Shown in pieces: positions 9,971-18,291 of a stretch of 64,000 nucleotides of DNA (the stretch's first letter is position 1; every line of letters starts with the position of its first letter). This DNA comes from Methanosarcina sp. MTP4 (GTDB lineage: Archaea > Halobacteriota > Methanosarcinia > Methanosarcinales > Methanosarcinaceae). A program made the translations under genes and the position numbers. The stretch covers positions 1,922,001-1,986,000 of the forward strand of contig NZ_CP009505.1 in the NCBI RefSeq assembly GCF_000970045.1, written 5' to 3'. The notes under the pieces are model-generated. The model saw nothing but the letters and a program-made list of their open reading frames with translations, ran no database searches and was not told the DNA's origin.

Positions 9971-12475
9971 TTACAGTTTAAGCACCCTCAAACTTTCGAT
10001 TCCACGGTCATCGATGATCTTCACTGCAATCTTTCCATTTCGACCTTTTTCGAAGGGTATTGATACAGTATCCCTGAATTTTTCTAATTTCTCAGTATCA
10101 ACCTCAGCTTTTAGGTTTTTGGCGAGCTTTGCCCATCCATCCTTTGCTCCTGCCATTGGTAAAAAGACCTGTGAAGGGAAAAGACTACGTTCATCATAAT
10201 CTGTATCCAGCATCCACATAGATATATTTCCTTTACCCCCACTTTCCACATCTCCAGTTTTGGGGTTGTAGTAATCAAAACCGAGAACTTCTACTTCGTA
10301 TTTTCCCGCCTCTTCCCCTTCGGAAATATACCGAAGCTTTACCTCTGGTTGGCCAATAAGCCAGAAACTTTCATTACCAGATCTCTTCTTCTTCAAATCT
10401 TCTGTAAAGAGGTCTGAATTCATCTGTGCCTTCAGGAGATACATTCCTGCAATTTCCGGATTCATTTCATCGATATCTTTTGCGGCTTCTTCTTCAAACT
10501 GGAAGGCACAGAAAAGAAGTATATCTGGCTCTAATGCTCTTGCCTCCTGCCAGGCATTTTCTACTGTGCGTTGCTCAAGAGGAGCATGTTCCGGACCGAA
10601 TACAATAAGCACCTTTTTCGGCTTCCCCTCTTTTGTTTCTCCCTCAGCCTGGATGTAGCGCGTACCCGAAAGTGGTTCAACTCTGGAAAACTTAATCATA
10701 TTCCCGCTTTTAGCTCTTATTCCCGTTCGAAGCAGTTCATCTCTCCATTCTTCCTGTCTTAATGTTTCACCTGAACGAGATATACTTACACCAAATCCAC
10801 TATTTTCTTGCTCTATTTCCTCTAAAGATTTGGCTGTTAGTGAAGGCACAGCTTCTACTGTGAAAGGGCCTGTAACACGGTTCTTCTTTTTGTCTATCAA
10901 AGGTAGATCGTAAAGAGTTTCCTCTTGGGCAGTTTCATTATTAGCGATGGATTTAAGTGTGATATGCGGAACAGTTTTGTATAAAAAACCACTACCCACA
11001 CCTTCGTCAGGATGAGCAAGTTGATAGTAATCAAAATTAGCTATCATTAACCTTTGCTTGGCAAGGGTAAGTGCAACACGAGATGTATCACATGTGATCC
11101 ATCGACGACCCCATTGTTCAGCTACATAGGCTGTGGTTCCAGATCCACAGGTGATATCGAGAACAAGATCTCCTGGGTCAGTACTCATTAAAAGACAGCG
11201 CTGAATAGTCTTATTTGTTGTCTGTACAACATAAATTTTCGGATCATTGAATCCACCGGATTGAGTATCCAACCATATATTATCCAATTTTCTTACTGGA
11301 AAGTTATCCCAATAGAGCTTATAAGCAATATTTTTACCCGATCTTAGAATTTTATTGGCTGAAGCAAGACGATTTAGACCTTCAACCGTAGTTTTCCAAT
11401 GGCAATTGGGATTTGGTACAAAAATATCTCCCTCAAATTTAAATTCCTGTGGGCTTTTTGATTTCCCATCAGACTGAAGTGGTCCATGTCGAAATATTCT
11501 AGCTTTTTTCGGTATTGGTTGTTCACGACGTCTTTCTTCTGGGGTCATTCGTCGAATTGATCCATTTTCTAACTCTATCCATACATAATTAGGATCATCA
11601 TATGGGGGTTCAGGCATATCAATGAATAGTGGTCTGTATTTCACTTTCAATTTATCCTTGGAATACCAAATAATATAGTCAGCTTTTGATGGAATATAAT
11701 TTGTTGAAAAACCACCTGTTTTCTGAAATGCGATCTGACCAACAAAATTATTCAGTCCAAAGACTTCATCCATCAATTCACGCACATGATGCACATTTTC
11801 ATCGGAAATCTGTACAAATACGCTACCGCTTTCATGCAGTAATTCCCTTGCCAACAGCAACCTATCTCGCATGTAAGTAAGATAAGAATGAATACCCAAC
11901 TCCCATGTGTCCCTAAAAGCTTTGATCATCTCAGGTTCGCTTGTTAAATCTTCATCTTTTCCGTCTTTAACATCTCTTTTGTTTACGAAAGGTTGGAAGT
12001 TAGATCCATATTTGATTCCATATGGAGGATCTATGTAAATCGTTTGGACCTGGCCACCCATACCCTCTTTTTCCAGCAAGGAGTTCATAACAAGCAAACT
12101 ATCGCCAGCTATCAAGCGATTTGTCCAGCCTTCTTTGTGTTTGTAAAATTCAATTGCTTCCCTTAGGGGTCTATCGTAAACATCAAAAAGTGAGGCTTGA
12201 ACCAACTTTTTTCCTTTTTTTGCAGATTCTACAATTGTTTTCGGATCGATTCTTTCATGTACGTGAAGTGAAACTGTAGGAACGTCAAAAGAAGTGTGTT
12301 CGGTCTTTCCTGCCCACTGAAGTTGAGGGTCAAGATGTGGGTCGTACTCATACTTTTTCATTTCACCGGTATCTGGATCGGTTTTTGGAGTAACTAACCC
12401 GACAGGAGGATTGTTTGCCCTTTCTTTACCCAGATGATCATATTGTTCAATGGATTTTTCTTCAGCTTTTGCCAC
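9971..12475 (-). CDS. Site-specific DNA methyltransferase, type III-like Mod subunit
   Basis: An 834-residue adenine-type DNA methyltransferase. The catalytic DPPY motif (IYIDPPYGIKYGSNF, about residue 148) precedes the AdoMet-binding motif DITCGSGTTAYVAEQWG (about 430), the beta-class order typical of Mod proteins. It gives self-protection and, in this family, the target specificity of the Res complex. GTG 12475 is chosen because AAGGTG lies seven bases upstream and a TATA-like AAATAAATC about 45 bases upstream. It is first in the operon with res. The middle region between the motifs presumably holds the target-recognition domain; the recognition sequence cannot be read from the sequence. 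Confidence 0.9.
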   Translation of the reverse strand: MAKAEEKSIEQYDHLGKERANNPPVGLVTPKTDPDTGEMKKYEYDPHLDPQLQWAGKTEHTSFDVPTVSLHVHERIDPKTIVESAKKGKKLVQASLFDVYDRPLREAIEFYKHKEGWTNRLIAGDSLLVMNSLLEKEGMGGQVQTIYIDPPYGIKYGSNFQPFVNKRDVKDGKDEDLTSEPEMIKAFRDTWELGIHSYLTYMRDRLLLARELLHESGSVFVQISDENVHHVRELMDEVFGLNNFVGQIAFQKTGGFSTNYIPSKADYIIWYSKDKLKVKYRPLFIDMPEPPYDDPNYVWIELENGSIRRMTPEERRREQPIPKKARIFRHGPLQSDGKSKSPQEFKFEGDIFVPNPNCHWKTTVEGLNRLASANKILRSGKNIAYKLYWDNFPVRKLDNIWLDTQSGGFNDPKIYVVQTTNKTIQRCLLMSTDPGDLVLDITCGSGTTAYVAEQWGRRWITCDTSRVALTLAKQRLMIANFDYYQLAHPDEGVGSGFLYKTVPHITLKSIANNETAQEETLYDLPLIDKKKNRVTGPFTVEAVPSLTAKSLEEIEQENSGFGVSISRSGETLRQEEWRDELLRTGIRAKSGNMIKFSRVEPLSGTRYIQAEGETKEGKPKKVLIVFGPEHAPLEQRTVENAWQEARALEPDILLFCAFQFEEEAAKDIDEMNPEIAGMYLLKAQMNSDLFTEDLKKKRSGNESFWLIGQPEVKLRYISEGEEAGKYEVEVLGFDYYNPKTGDVESGGKGNISMWMLDTDYDERSLFPSQVFLPMAGAKDGWAKLAKNLKAEVDTEKLEKFRDTVSIPFEKGRNGKIAVKIIDDRGIESLRVLKL

Positions 12476-12658
12476 GAAAACACCTTGCTGGAACTATTTT
12501 CGAACTTTTAGATTTATTTATGGTTACTGAACTTGTTAAATTATCATAAGCTTTCTGAATATATTGTACAAGATGATGTTTTAATTAATTAAGTTTTCTA
12601 GTATGTAGATAAGTAATAACTGAACAGTTCTTAATATTTTGAAAAAGGAAGGTATTTA

Positions 12659-12789
12659 GAACCTATCCGAAAAGTCAATAATGGCATGTTGTAGAAGTTG
12701 CAAGGAGTCATAAATCAAGTATCAGTTACATTGTGCATCTTGCCAATTGTAAAAGTTGTAGTAAATCAGAACACTTTTCGGATAGGCTC
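12659..12789. mobile_element. 131-bp MITE with 17-bp terminal inverted repeats and TTA duplication
   Basis: Ends GAACCTATCCGAAAAGT (12659-12675) and ACTTTTCGGATAGGCTC (12773-12789) are inverted repeats with one mismatch. TTA flanks both sides (12656-12658, 12790-12792). No coding capacity. The ends and 3-bp TNA-type target resemble IS5-family elements (inference). It lies in the 350-bp gap upstream of mod. Confidence 0.8.
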
Positions 12790-12935
12790 TTAGTATAAGT
12801 ACATATAACAAATTTAATAAAAATTTTGGCAAACAAATTCTATCGCAATAACCCAATACTCTTCACTACTCACTTTATGCGGGCTTGGATCAGAAAATGC
12901 AATTTTGTCATTTTGGGTTTTAAGAACGTTTTCCG

Positions 12936-13262
12936 GGGAAGTGAAAGAACAGTCCTCCAGCGAAATATAATAAAACAGTTTATACCTTCCGGAAGTAACA
13001 ATCACTCAGCCCTCCCCCCCGAATTCCTCCACGAACTCTCCACCCGCGGCTACTCCAATGAGCGAAACTTCTCCGAATACAAAAACAAACACAACTTAAA
13101 ACTGTCCGGTCCAACCCCGAACTACCTTTCAATCGACTTCTACTCCAGGCAGCCAAAAGAGCTGAGGGACAGGAATTGCTATGTGATCAGGACCGGAAAA
13201 GGCAACTTCGTCATTTTTGAGGAAAACAGGTATGGGTTTTTGGTTCAGGTTGTTGAAGAGGA
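12936..13262 (+). pseudogene. TATA-core plus N-terminal gene fragment, copy 1
   Basis: The unit starts with the core GGGGAAGTGAAAGA..GCGAAATATAATAAAACAG and continues into a coding-like stretch reading PPEFLHELSTRGYSNERNF...YLSIDFYSRQPKELRDRN...YVIRTGKGNFVIFEENR. That reading frame is kept in copies 1 and 2 but has no good start codon and breaks off after EENR. It looks like the first 70-75 residues of a protein I cannot name, cut off from its body. The longer ORF spanning 12826-13554 crosses into copy 2 in the wrong frame. Confidence 0.6.
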
Positions 13263-13645
13263 CGGTAGGTCGGGAAGTGAAAGAGCAGTCCCCCTGCGAA
13301 ATATAATTAAACAGTTATACCTTCCGGGAGTTACAATCACTCAGCCCTCCCCCCGAATTCCTCCACGAACTCTCCCCCCGCGGCTACTCCTCCGAACGAA
13401 ACTTCTCCGAATACAAAAGCAAATACAACTTGAAACTGTCCGGTTCAACCCCGAGCTACCTTTCAATCGACTTTTACTCCAGGCAGCCAAAAGAGCTGAG
13501 GGACAGGAATTGGTATGTGATCAGGACCGGAAAGGGCAACTTCGTTATTTTTGATGAGAACAGGTTCCGGAAGGCTGTCAGAGTGAGAGATCGAGGCTCA
13601 GGGTTCCGGGTTTTTCGAGGTTCTGGGTGTTGGAGAGGGCGGTAG
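13263..13645 (+). pseudogene. TATA-core plus N-terminal gene fragment, copy 2
   Basis: A near-identical second unit directly follows the first: core at 13263-13320, then the same coding-like segment (SSERNFSEYKSKYNLKLSG, IDFYSRQPKELRDRN, VIRTGKGNFVIFDENR). The frame runs on into SGFRVFRGSGCWRGR, which is the start of the next core, and ends at TAG 13643. Amino-acid-neutral differences from copy 1 suggest it was once under coding selection. Confidence 0.6.
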
Positions 13646-13705
13646 GCGGGGAAGTGATGGAGCAGCCGCCGGGAGAAATATAATAAAGGAGTTATGCATC
13701 TGGTT
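13640..13705 (+). promoter_or_regulatory. Orphan TATA-containing core, copy 3
   Basis: GGTAGGCGGGGAAGTG...GAGCAG..GGGAGAAATATAATAAAGGAG matches the head of the two preceding units, but the coding-like part is absent. An archaeal promoter role is inferred from AAATATAATAAA. It lies 280 bp upstream of the AlbA_2 gene; the 13706-13986 interval holds nothing else I can name. Confidence 0.5.
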
Positions 13706-13986
13706 ATTTTTGATTGCAGCAGCATCTATGTAAGATTCCCGACTATATTTCCCACAATAAAAATAATAAACATTGTAAACCACTAATCATACCGGAAAAA
13801 GCGGGAACTTGCTGCAATAAAGCTCCTGGAAGTCATGAAGTGGAGAATCCGGTACTTTCGTATTCAGGAAAAATTTGATTGAGGAGCTATCGGATAAGCT
13901 GCATCTTCTGCAGGTGAAATAGGAGGAACAATCCTGATAGGGGTTTATCGATACAAAACTGGCAATTCTGACCTAATGGAGGAAGA

Positions 13987-15489
13987 ATGACTCTCTCAAT
14001 TGCTCAACTGCTCTCCAGCCCTGAAGGCAAAACTCTGGAGTTCAAGCGGGACCTGTCCTCTCCCAGAAATATCCTTAAAACGCTGGTAGCTTTTGCTAAC
14101 AGTTCTGGAGGGCGTTTGTTCATCGGGGTGGAAGACGGGTCAGGAGAGGTTATTGGCGTTGAAAACCCCCTGGATGAGGAAGAGCGTTTGTGCAGCCAGA
14201 TCGCTGATGGGATTGAGCCGAGGCTGGTTCCCAATGTGGAGCTGATCGCTTTTGAGGATAAGACTTTGCTCGGGGTGGAGGTCTATCCCAGCGGCTCTCG
14301 CCCGCACTGGCTGAAGAAGGAAGGGCCGTCTGATGGGGTTTATGTGCGGCTGGGTTCCACCAACAGGAAGGCGGACAGGGAGCTTATTGCAGAAATCAGG
14401 CGGGGGGCTGAAGGAAAGTCCTTTGATGAACAGGTCCTTCCTGACCTGATTGTGGATGACCTGGATTTTGAAGCCGCAGTAGTTTGTTTCGAACGCCAGC
14501 GTAAGCTGGTAAAAAAAGACCTTGAATCCCTGCGCCTTGTCACCAAACACCAGGGGCACCTGGTCCCTACGGTTGGCGGGATGCTGCTGTTTGGAAAGAA
14601 AGAGGAAAAGGAAATGGTCTTTCCGGATGCCTGGGTCCAGTGTGGAAGGTTCATAGGGAAGGACAAAGCTGACATTTTCGACCATATTGAGATCCACGAG
14701 CACCTGCCGGTAGCGGTTGAACGGGTCATGGAGTTTCTCAAAAAGCACGCCATGCGAGGGGCGGATTTTTCCGAGCTCAGGAGGAGGGACATCTGGAATA
14801 TTCCCCTTCCAATCCTCCGGGAGGCTGTGGTAAATGCTTTTGTCCATGCGGATTATTCCCAGATGGGAGCTCCTATCAGGGTTGCCTTTTTTGATGACCG
14901 GATTGAGATAGAAAACCCGGGAATCCTGCTTCCGGGTCTGACGGTTGAGGATATGCTACAGGGCGTATCAAAGATACGCAATCGTGTTATTGCTCGTGTA
15001 TTCAGGGAACTGGACCTTATCGAGCAGTGGGGAAGCGGTGTCCGGCGCATGTTCAAAGAAGCAGAAGCACTTGGGCTTCCCGAACCGGAGATAGTTGAAG
15101 TGGGTATGCGAGTGAGGTTTATTGTCAATCTGGCGGAGTCCATTGAGGTTGAAACCACCGGCTCAGTTACAGATGAAGTTGAGTTACGGCCCGAGTTACG
15201 GCCCGAGTTACGGCCCGAGTTGCGGCCCGAGTTGCGGCCCGAGTCACCGCTTGCTGCTAAAGTGCTCGTTCTTTTAATGGAAAATGATGCTGGGAAGGCA
15301 GAACTAGCTTCTGGATTGGGGCACAAGACAGTATCAGGAGAGCTTAAAAAACAAATCAAGAACCTTCTGGAACTTGATTATATTGAAATGACAATCCCCG
15401 ACAAACCCCGCAGCAGCAAGCAGAAGTACCGACTGACAGCTAAAGGTAAAACATTCATAGTCAAAAGGGGTCAGGAAGATGTTGAATGA
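13987..15489 (+). CDS. AlbA_2 (Schlafen-like) and HATPase_c_4 regulator with winged-helix C-terminus
   Basis: A 500-residue protein of the family often annotated as putative transcriptional regulator or RecG-like. Residues 10-135 are the AlbA_2 nucleic-acid-binding domain (GKTLEFKRDLS, FANSSGGRLFIGVED). Residues 280-380 resemble the GHKL-type domain (LREAVVNAFVHADY, FDDRIEIENPG, RELDLIEQWGSGVRRM). A linker of five LRPE units (12-bp repeat, 15181-15243) leads to a winged helix ending SSKQKYRLTAKG. GGAGGAAGA precedes ATG 13987. It is the only intact copy in a region full of fragments of the same family. The cellular target is unknown. Confidence 0.85.
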   Translation: MTLSIAQLLSSPEGKTLEFKRDLSSPRNILKTLVAFANSSGGRLFIGVEDGSGEVIGVENPLDEEERLCSQIADGIEPRLVPNVELIAFEDKTLLGVEVYPSGSRPHWLKKEGPSDGVYVRLGSTNRKADRELIAEIRRGAEGKSFDEQVLPDLIVDDLDFEAAVVCFERQRKLVKKDLESLRLVTKHQGHLVPTVGGMLLFGKKEEKEMVFPDAWVQCGRFIGKDKADIFDHIEIHEHLPVAVERVMEFLKKHAMRGADFSELRRRDIWNIPLPILREAVVNAFVHADYSQMGAPIRVAFFDDRIEIENPGILLPGLTVEDMLQGVSKIRNRVIARVFRELDLIEQWGSGVRRMFKEAEALGLPEPEIVEVGMRVRFIVNLAESIEVETTGSVTDEVELRPELRPELRPELRPELRPESPLAAKVLVLLMENDAGKAELASGLGHKTVSGELKKQIKNLLELDYIEMTIPDKPRSSKQKYRLTAKGKTFIVKRGQEDVE

Positions 15490-15538
15490 GCATAGCGCTC
15501 TTCCCATCTTCAAGTTTCAAACAAGCTTTTCGCAAACC

Positions 15539-15740
15539 TTTTCAGACCACCTTTCTACGGCCCGAGTTACAGCCCGAGTTACAGGTTACGGATAAAGTGC
15601 TTATCTTCCAATGGAAAGTGATGCTGGAAAGGCCTAACTTGCTTCTGGATTAGGTCACAAGACGTATAAGAGAAGCTCCGGAAACAGATTGAGAGGTTTC
15701 TTGACTTTAGTTATGTTGAAATGATGATCCTGGAAATGCA
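15539..15740 (+). pseudogene. Degenerate C-terminal fragment of an AlbA_2-family paralogue
   Basis: Starting at 15555, CGGCCCGAGTTACAGCCCGAG repeats the linker of the upstream gene. The sequence then follows its winged-helix region with frameshifts and stops (AAAGTGCTTATCTTCCAATG, TTATGTTGAAATGATGATCC). It is immediately preceded by TTTCAGACCACCTTTCTAC (15540-15558), which belongs to the antisense strand of the linker at 19718-19736, so the left edge is a chimeric junction. Confidence 0.65.
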
Positions 15741-15764
15741 GATTAAGGGACAGAATGTCCATTT

Positions 15765-15875
15765 TACAAAGGGGACAAACGGGACACAATGGGGACATAA
15801 AGGGGACAAAAAAGACATAAAGACTTACTAAAGCCGCACTAAAGCCGCATAAGCCGCACTAAAGCCGCATTAAAT
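15765..15875 (+). repeat. Two further linker-type repeats (GGGACA and AAAGCCGCACT)
   Basis: A run of GGGACA-like units (15771-15812) is followed by AAAGCCGCACT/AAAGCCGCAT units (15831-15870). The second type recurs at 21015-21045. Both look like the variable linkers of AlbA_2-family genes, here without their proteins. Confidence 0.5.
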
Positions 15876-16147
15876 TCCTGCGTGAAGCGGTGATCAATGC
15901 CGTTGTCCATACCGATTACTCCCAGAAAGGAGCGCCCATAAGAGTCGCCTTTTTTGATGACCGCATTGAGATAGAGAAATCTGAAAGCAAACACAACTTA
16001 AAACTTCCCGGTTCCACTCCGGGCTGCCTTTCAATCGACTTCTGCTCCAGGCAGCCGAAAGAGCTGAGGGACAGGAATTGCTATGTGATCAGGACCGGGA
16101 AAGGCAATTTTGCTATTTTTAATAAAACAGGTTCCGGAAGGCTGTCA
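15876..16147 (+). pseudogene. Chimeric fragment: HATPase_c_4 piece joined to the N-terminal gene fragment
   Basis: The first half reads LREAVINAVVHTDYSQKG and APIRVAFFDDRIEIE, matching residues about 278-311 of the intact regulator. At about 15975 it switches to KHNLKLPGSTPGCLSIDF and VIRTGKGNFAIF of the N-terminal fragment family. The join is in frame, but the piece lacks a start and a domain end, so it is best read as a recombination product. Confidence 0.7.
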
Positions 16148-16204
16148 GAGTGAAAAAGCGAGGCAAAGAGTTCCGGGTTTTTCGAGGTTCTGGGTGTTTG
16201 AGAG

Positions 16205-16268
16205 GACGGTAGGCGGAGAAGTGAAGAGAGCAGCCCCGGGTAAATATAATAAAAAAATTATACACCGG
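16205..16268 (+). promoter_or_regulatory. Orphan TATA-containing core, copy 4
   Basis: GACGGTAGGCGGAGAAGTG..AGCAGCCCCGGGTAAATATAATAAAAAAATTATACACCGG repeats the shared core in two adjoining halves. It ends about 20 bp before the hicA stop codon on the opposite strand. Confidence 0.5.
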
Positions 16269-16287
16269 ACGACTTCTTGAAAATGAG

Positions 16288-16512
16288 TTAAAGTTGTTCC
16301 AGAAAATCTTCGAGGGTAACATCAGCCTGTTTGAGGATACTTTTCAGCGTGGATTTTTTGACAGGATCGTGCATAGGTACGGTTACCATATCTGCACCCC
16401 TTTGAAGCACGACATGGCTTCCTCTCTGCCTGACGACAACAAATCCCAACCTGCTCAGGGCTCTAATCACCTTTTTTCCGGAAAGGGAAGGAAGCTTAGG
16501 CAATTGGTACAT
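16288..16512 (-). CDS. hicA: HicA-family toxin (mRNA interferase)
   Basis: A 74-residue HicA protein: PSLSGKKVIRALSRLGF, VVVRQRGSHVVLQRG with the catalytic histidine in GSH, then TVPMHDPVKKSTLKSILKQA. HicA has a double-stranded-RNA-binding-like fold and cleaves mRNA. The gene overlaps the end of hicB by 17 bp and follows it, so antitoxin is made first and translation is probably coupled. Both genes look intact. The pair sits between broken gene fragments, where its addictive effect could help keep the locus. Confidence 0.92.
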   Translation of the reverse strand: MYQLPKLPSLSGKKVIRALSRLGFVVVRQRGSHVVLQRGADMVTVPMHDPVKKSTLKSILKQADVTLEDFLEQL

Positions 16513-16702
16513 CCACCTTTGTGACTTCTCCGAGTACCTGGGATTGTTCCCTCGTCACTTCAAGTACCAGCTGGATGGCTTCTTTTATGTTTTCAAGAGC
16601 CTCTTCTTTCGTGTCGCCCTCACTGATAGCAGCCGGCAGTTCCAGGCACTGGGCAGTATATCCCCCTTCCTCGGATTCCTCAAGCCTAACTGTAAATTGC
16701 AT
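16496..16702 (-). CDS. hicB: HicB-family antitoxin
   Basis: A 68-residue HicB antitoxin: FTVRLEESEEGGYTAQCLEL followed by GDTKEEALENIKEAIQLVLE, the partial RNase-H-like fold that plugs HicA. This short form lacks a C-terminal DNA-binding domain (no ribbon-helix-helix or HTH is visible), so autoregulation, if any, must use another factor. It starts at ATG 16702 with a TATA-like AATTACCAATTAGTAATTA palindrome-like AT-rich stretch just upstream (16702-16730). Confidence 0.92.
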   Translation of the reverse strand: MQFTVRLEESEEGGYTAQCLELPAAISEGDTKEEALENIKEAIQLVLEVTREQSQVLGEVTKVDVPIA

Positions 16703-16765
16703 AATTACTAATTGGTAATTTACTTATTAATACACTTCTCAGGCTTTGTTCTGATTTCCTGATTT

Positions 16766-16814
16766 GAGAAGGACAGCCCCCGGTTGAAATATAAAAATAC
16801 AGTTATGCATCCGG
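16766..16814 (+). promoter_or_regulatory. Orphan TATA-containing core, copy 5
   Basis: GAGAAGGACAGCCCCCGGTTGAAATATAAAAATACAGTTATGCATCCGG matches the core at 13640-13705, including the GTTATGCATC ending. It directly precedes a separate decayed reading frame. Confidence 0.5.
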
Positions 16815-17113
16815 CGGGTCATAACAGGCAGATAACAGGCAGGGTCAGTTCGGAAAGCGAGTGCCACATCGGGCCCAGGGGGAACAAAAACTCCGTTTTT
16901 GACGTGTACTTCAGGGACGAAAAGACGCAGGAACCTGTCAGGGTATTCACGTATGAAGGGATGGAAGAGTTGGACTATTCGATCTTTACGGAAAAATGCG
17001 TCTATTTCTTCGATGGGAAGAACTTTCCCGGGGGGGAGGCGGGCTGGACCTCGGCTGGCACAAAATCGCTTTTCCGGCGAGCAGGTTTCGGAAATATTCG
17101 GACAGGCGACTGA
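16794..17113 (+). pseudogene. Decayed small gene of unknown function
   Basis: The frame reads GRVSSESECHIGPRGNKNSV, VFDVYFRDEKTQEPVRVFTY and EKCVYFFDGKNFPGG, a compact beta-rich pattern. It then appears to shift frame near 17030 after a run of G, with GWHKIAFPASRF in another frame. I do not recognise the family. The product would start from the copy-5 core. Confidence 0.4.
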
Positions 17114-17264
17114 TTCCTGCTTATTTTTTGAAATTGGGGATGGTGGTTTACTTTGTCGTTTTTCCTGATTTTCAGTTTTATAGGGGTGGGGTCGTTTTGA
17201 ATGATGAGAGGGGGTTCAGGCCGGAGCATGTTTTTAAGATTGATCTGGGGAGGAGGGGGATGGG

Positions 17265-17328
17265 TGAGAAGTGTACGGGGGGAGTGTAGGGGAGCAGCCC
17301 ACCGGGAGAAATATAATAAAAAACTACG
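17265..17328 (+). promoter_or_regulatory. Orphan TATA-containing core, copy 6
   Basis: GAGAAGTGTACGGGG...GGGGAGCAGCCCACCGGGAGAAATATAATAAAAAACTACG. It matches copy 3 most closely and points toward the 3' end of the GNAT gene on the other strand. Confidence 0.5.
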
Positions 17329-17454
17329 TTTAAAGCCCCATAATCTCGGAATACAATAAATTTTTGACAAAGTGTTCGTTACCCTTAGCCTGATAAGTAT
17401 TCAGAAACTCCCTGATTATAGGATTCACGACAAAGATCTGGATAATCAGGACTT

Positions 17455-17994
17455 TTAATTTTCAGTCTCAGTATTCATTTCAGCAATTATCGGCTGCATG
17501 TTAAGATACATTGGAACGAATTCTCGGTTTTTGTATTTCTCTACAAGTTTGAATTCATTCAGTTGATAGAAGCCGATTGAATTTCTTTTGGAATCAACAA
17601 GAATATATCTGCACCCTATTATACTATCGCAAACAGATAATGTTTTACCTATGGCTGCAAGCAATAGGTATGTACCTATCCCTCTTCTTTCGAATCTGGA
17701 ATCTACCGAAAGTCTTGCAATTTTGACTCCAGGATACTTGCGGTATTCGTAATGTTCAAGTCCGTCTATTACAGCCTTAGCTTCGATTGTATCTGCTATA
17801 AGAGTAAAAAATCCTACCAGTTCGTTCTTCCAAAAGCACAAACTGGTCCTGCTTATCAAATTATTTTGATCATTAAAAGCATCATTTTTCAGAAAATCAT
17901 TCAATTCCCTGCTTAAACAGCTAAAAGAAGAAAGATTGTGGTTTTTATTAAGAGGGATTGTATGAAGTTCAGAGTCTGGAATTATGAAACTCAA
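17455..17994 (-). CDS. GNAT-family acetyltransferase, toxin-like
   Basis: A 179-residue GNAT protein: LNDFLKNDAFNDQN near the start, IARLSVDSRFERRGIGTYLL (the acetyl-CoA-binding R/QxxGxG/A loop) and a C-terminal IGFYQLNEFKLVEKY. The layout resembles the TacT/AtaT toxins, which acetylate the amino group of charged tRNAs. It starts at TTG 17994, two bases after the stop codon of the small upstream gene, as expected of a toxin translated with its antitoxin. Target tRNA cannot be told from sequence. Confidence 0.8.
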   Translation of the reverse strand: MSFIIPDSELHTIPLNKNHNLSSFSCLSRELNDFLKNDAFNDQNNLISRTSLCFWKNELVGFFTLIADTIEAKAVIDGLEHYEYRKYPGVKIARLSVDSRFERRGIGTYLLLAAIGKTLSVCDSIIGCRYILVDSKRNSIGFYQLNEFKLVEKYKNREFVPMYLNMQPIIAEMNTETEN

Positions 17995-17996
17995 GC

Positions 17997-18143
17997 TTAA
18001 AACCTGTTATTCTCATGTATTTTCTTTGCGCGCTTGAACATTCCCACCATTTTCTTTGAAACTACAGGATTTTTTTCGTTCCTGAAAAACTCCTTTGCAT
18101 CTTCTCCTTCAAGAACAAGACCAAGTTCTATAGGCTTTGCCAT
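17997..18143 (-). CDS. Putative antitoxin of the GNAT toxin
   Basis: A 48-residue protein, MAKPIELGLVLEGEDAKEFF followed by a basic helical end (KKMVGMFKRAKKIHEN). ATG 18143 is chosen because GAAGGAATTGACA gives a good ribosome site; the frame is open further upstream but that part is not protein-like. It lacks the ribbon-helix-helix DNA-binding domain usual in partners of TacT-type toxins. Pairing with the GNAT gene is inferred from the two-base spacing. Confidence 0.65.
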   Translation of the reverse strand: MAKPIELGLVLEGEDAKEFFRNEKNPVVSKKMVGMFKRAKKIHENNRF

Positions 18144-18291
18144 TGTCAATTCCTTCTTTTTTATTATCGAATAATTTATGCTAGCCTTATATATATTCTT
18201 ATTGCAGATGTAACCACCATTGCAAATAATGTAACATTTTGATTTCATTGCTGAGAATTACTCTACCTCTTCAACTGCCCGGTACTTCACA

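Noticed and set aside
12826-13554. 242-codon open frame
   Set aside because: It runs across two repeat units and changes to a different frame of the same segment in the second, so it is not one protein.
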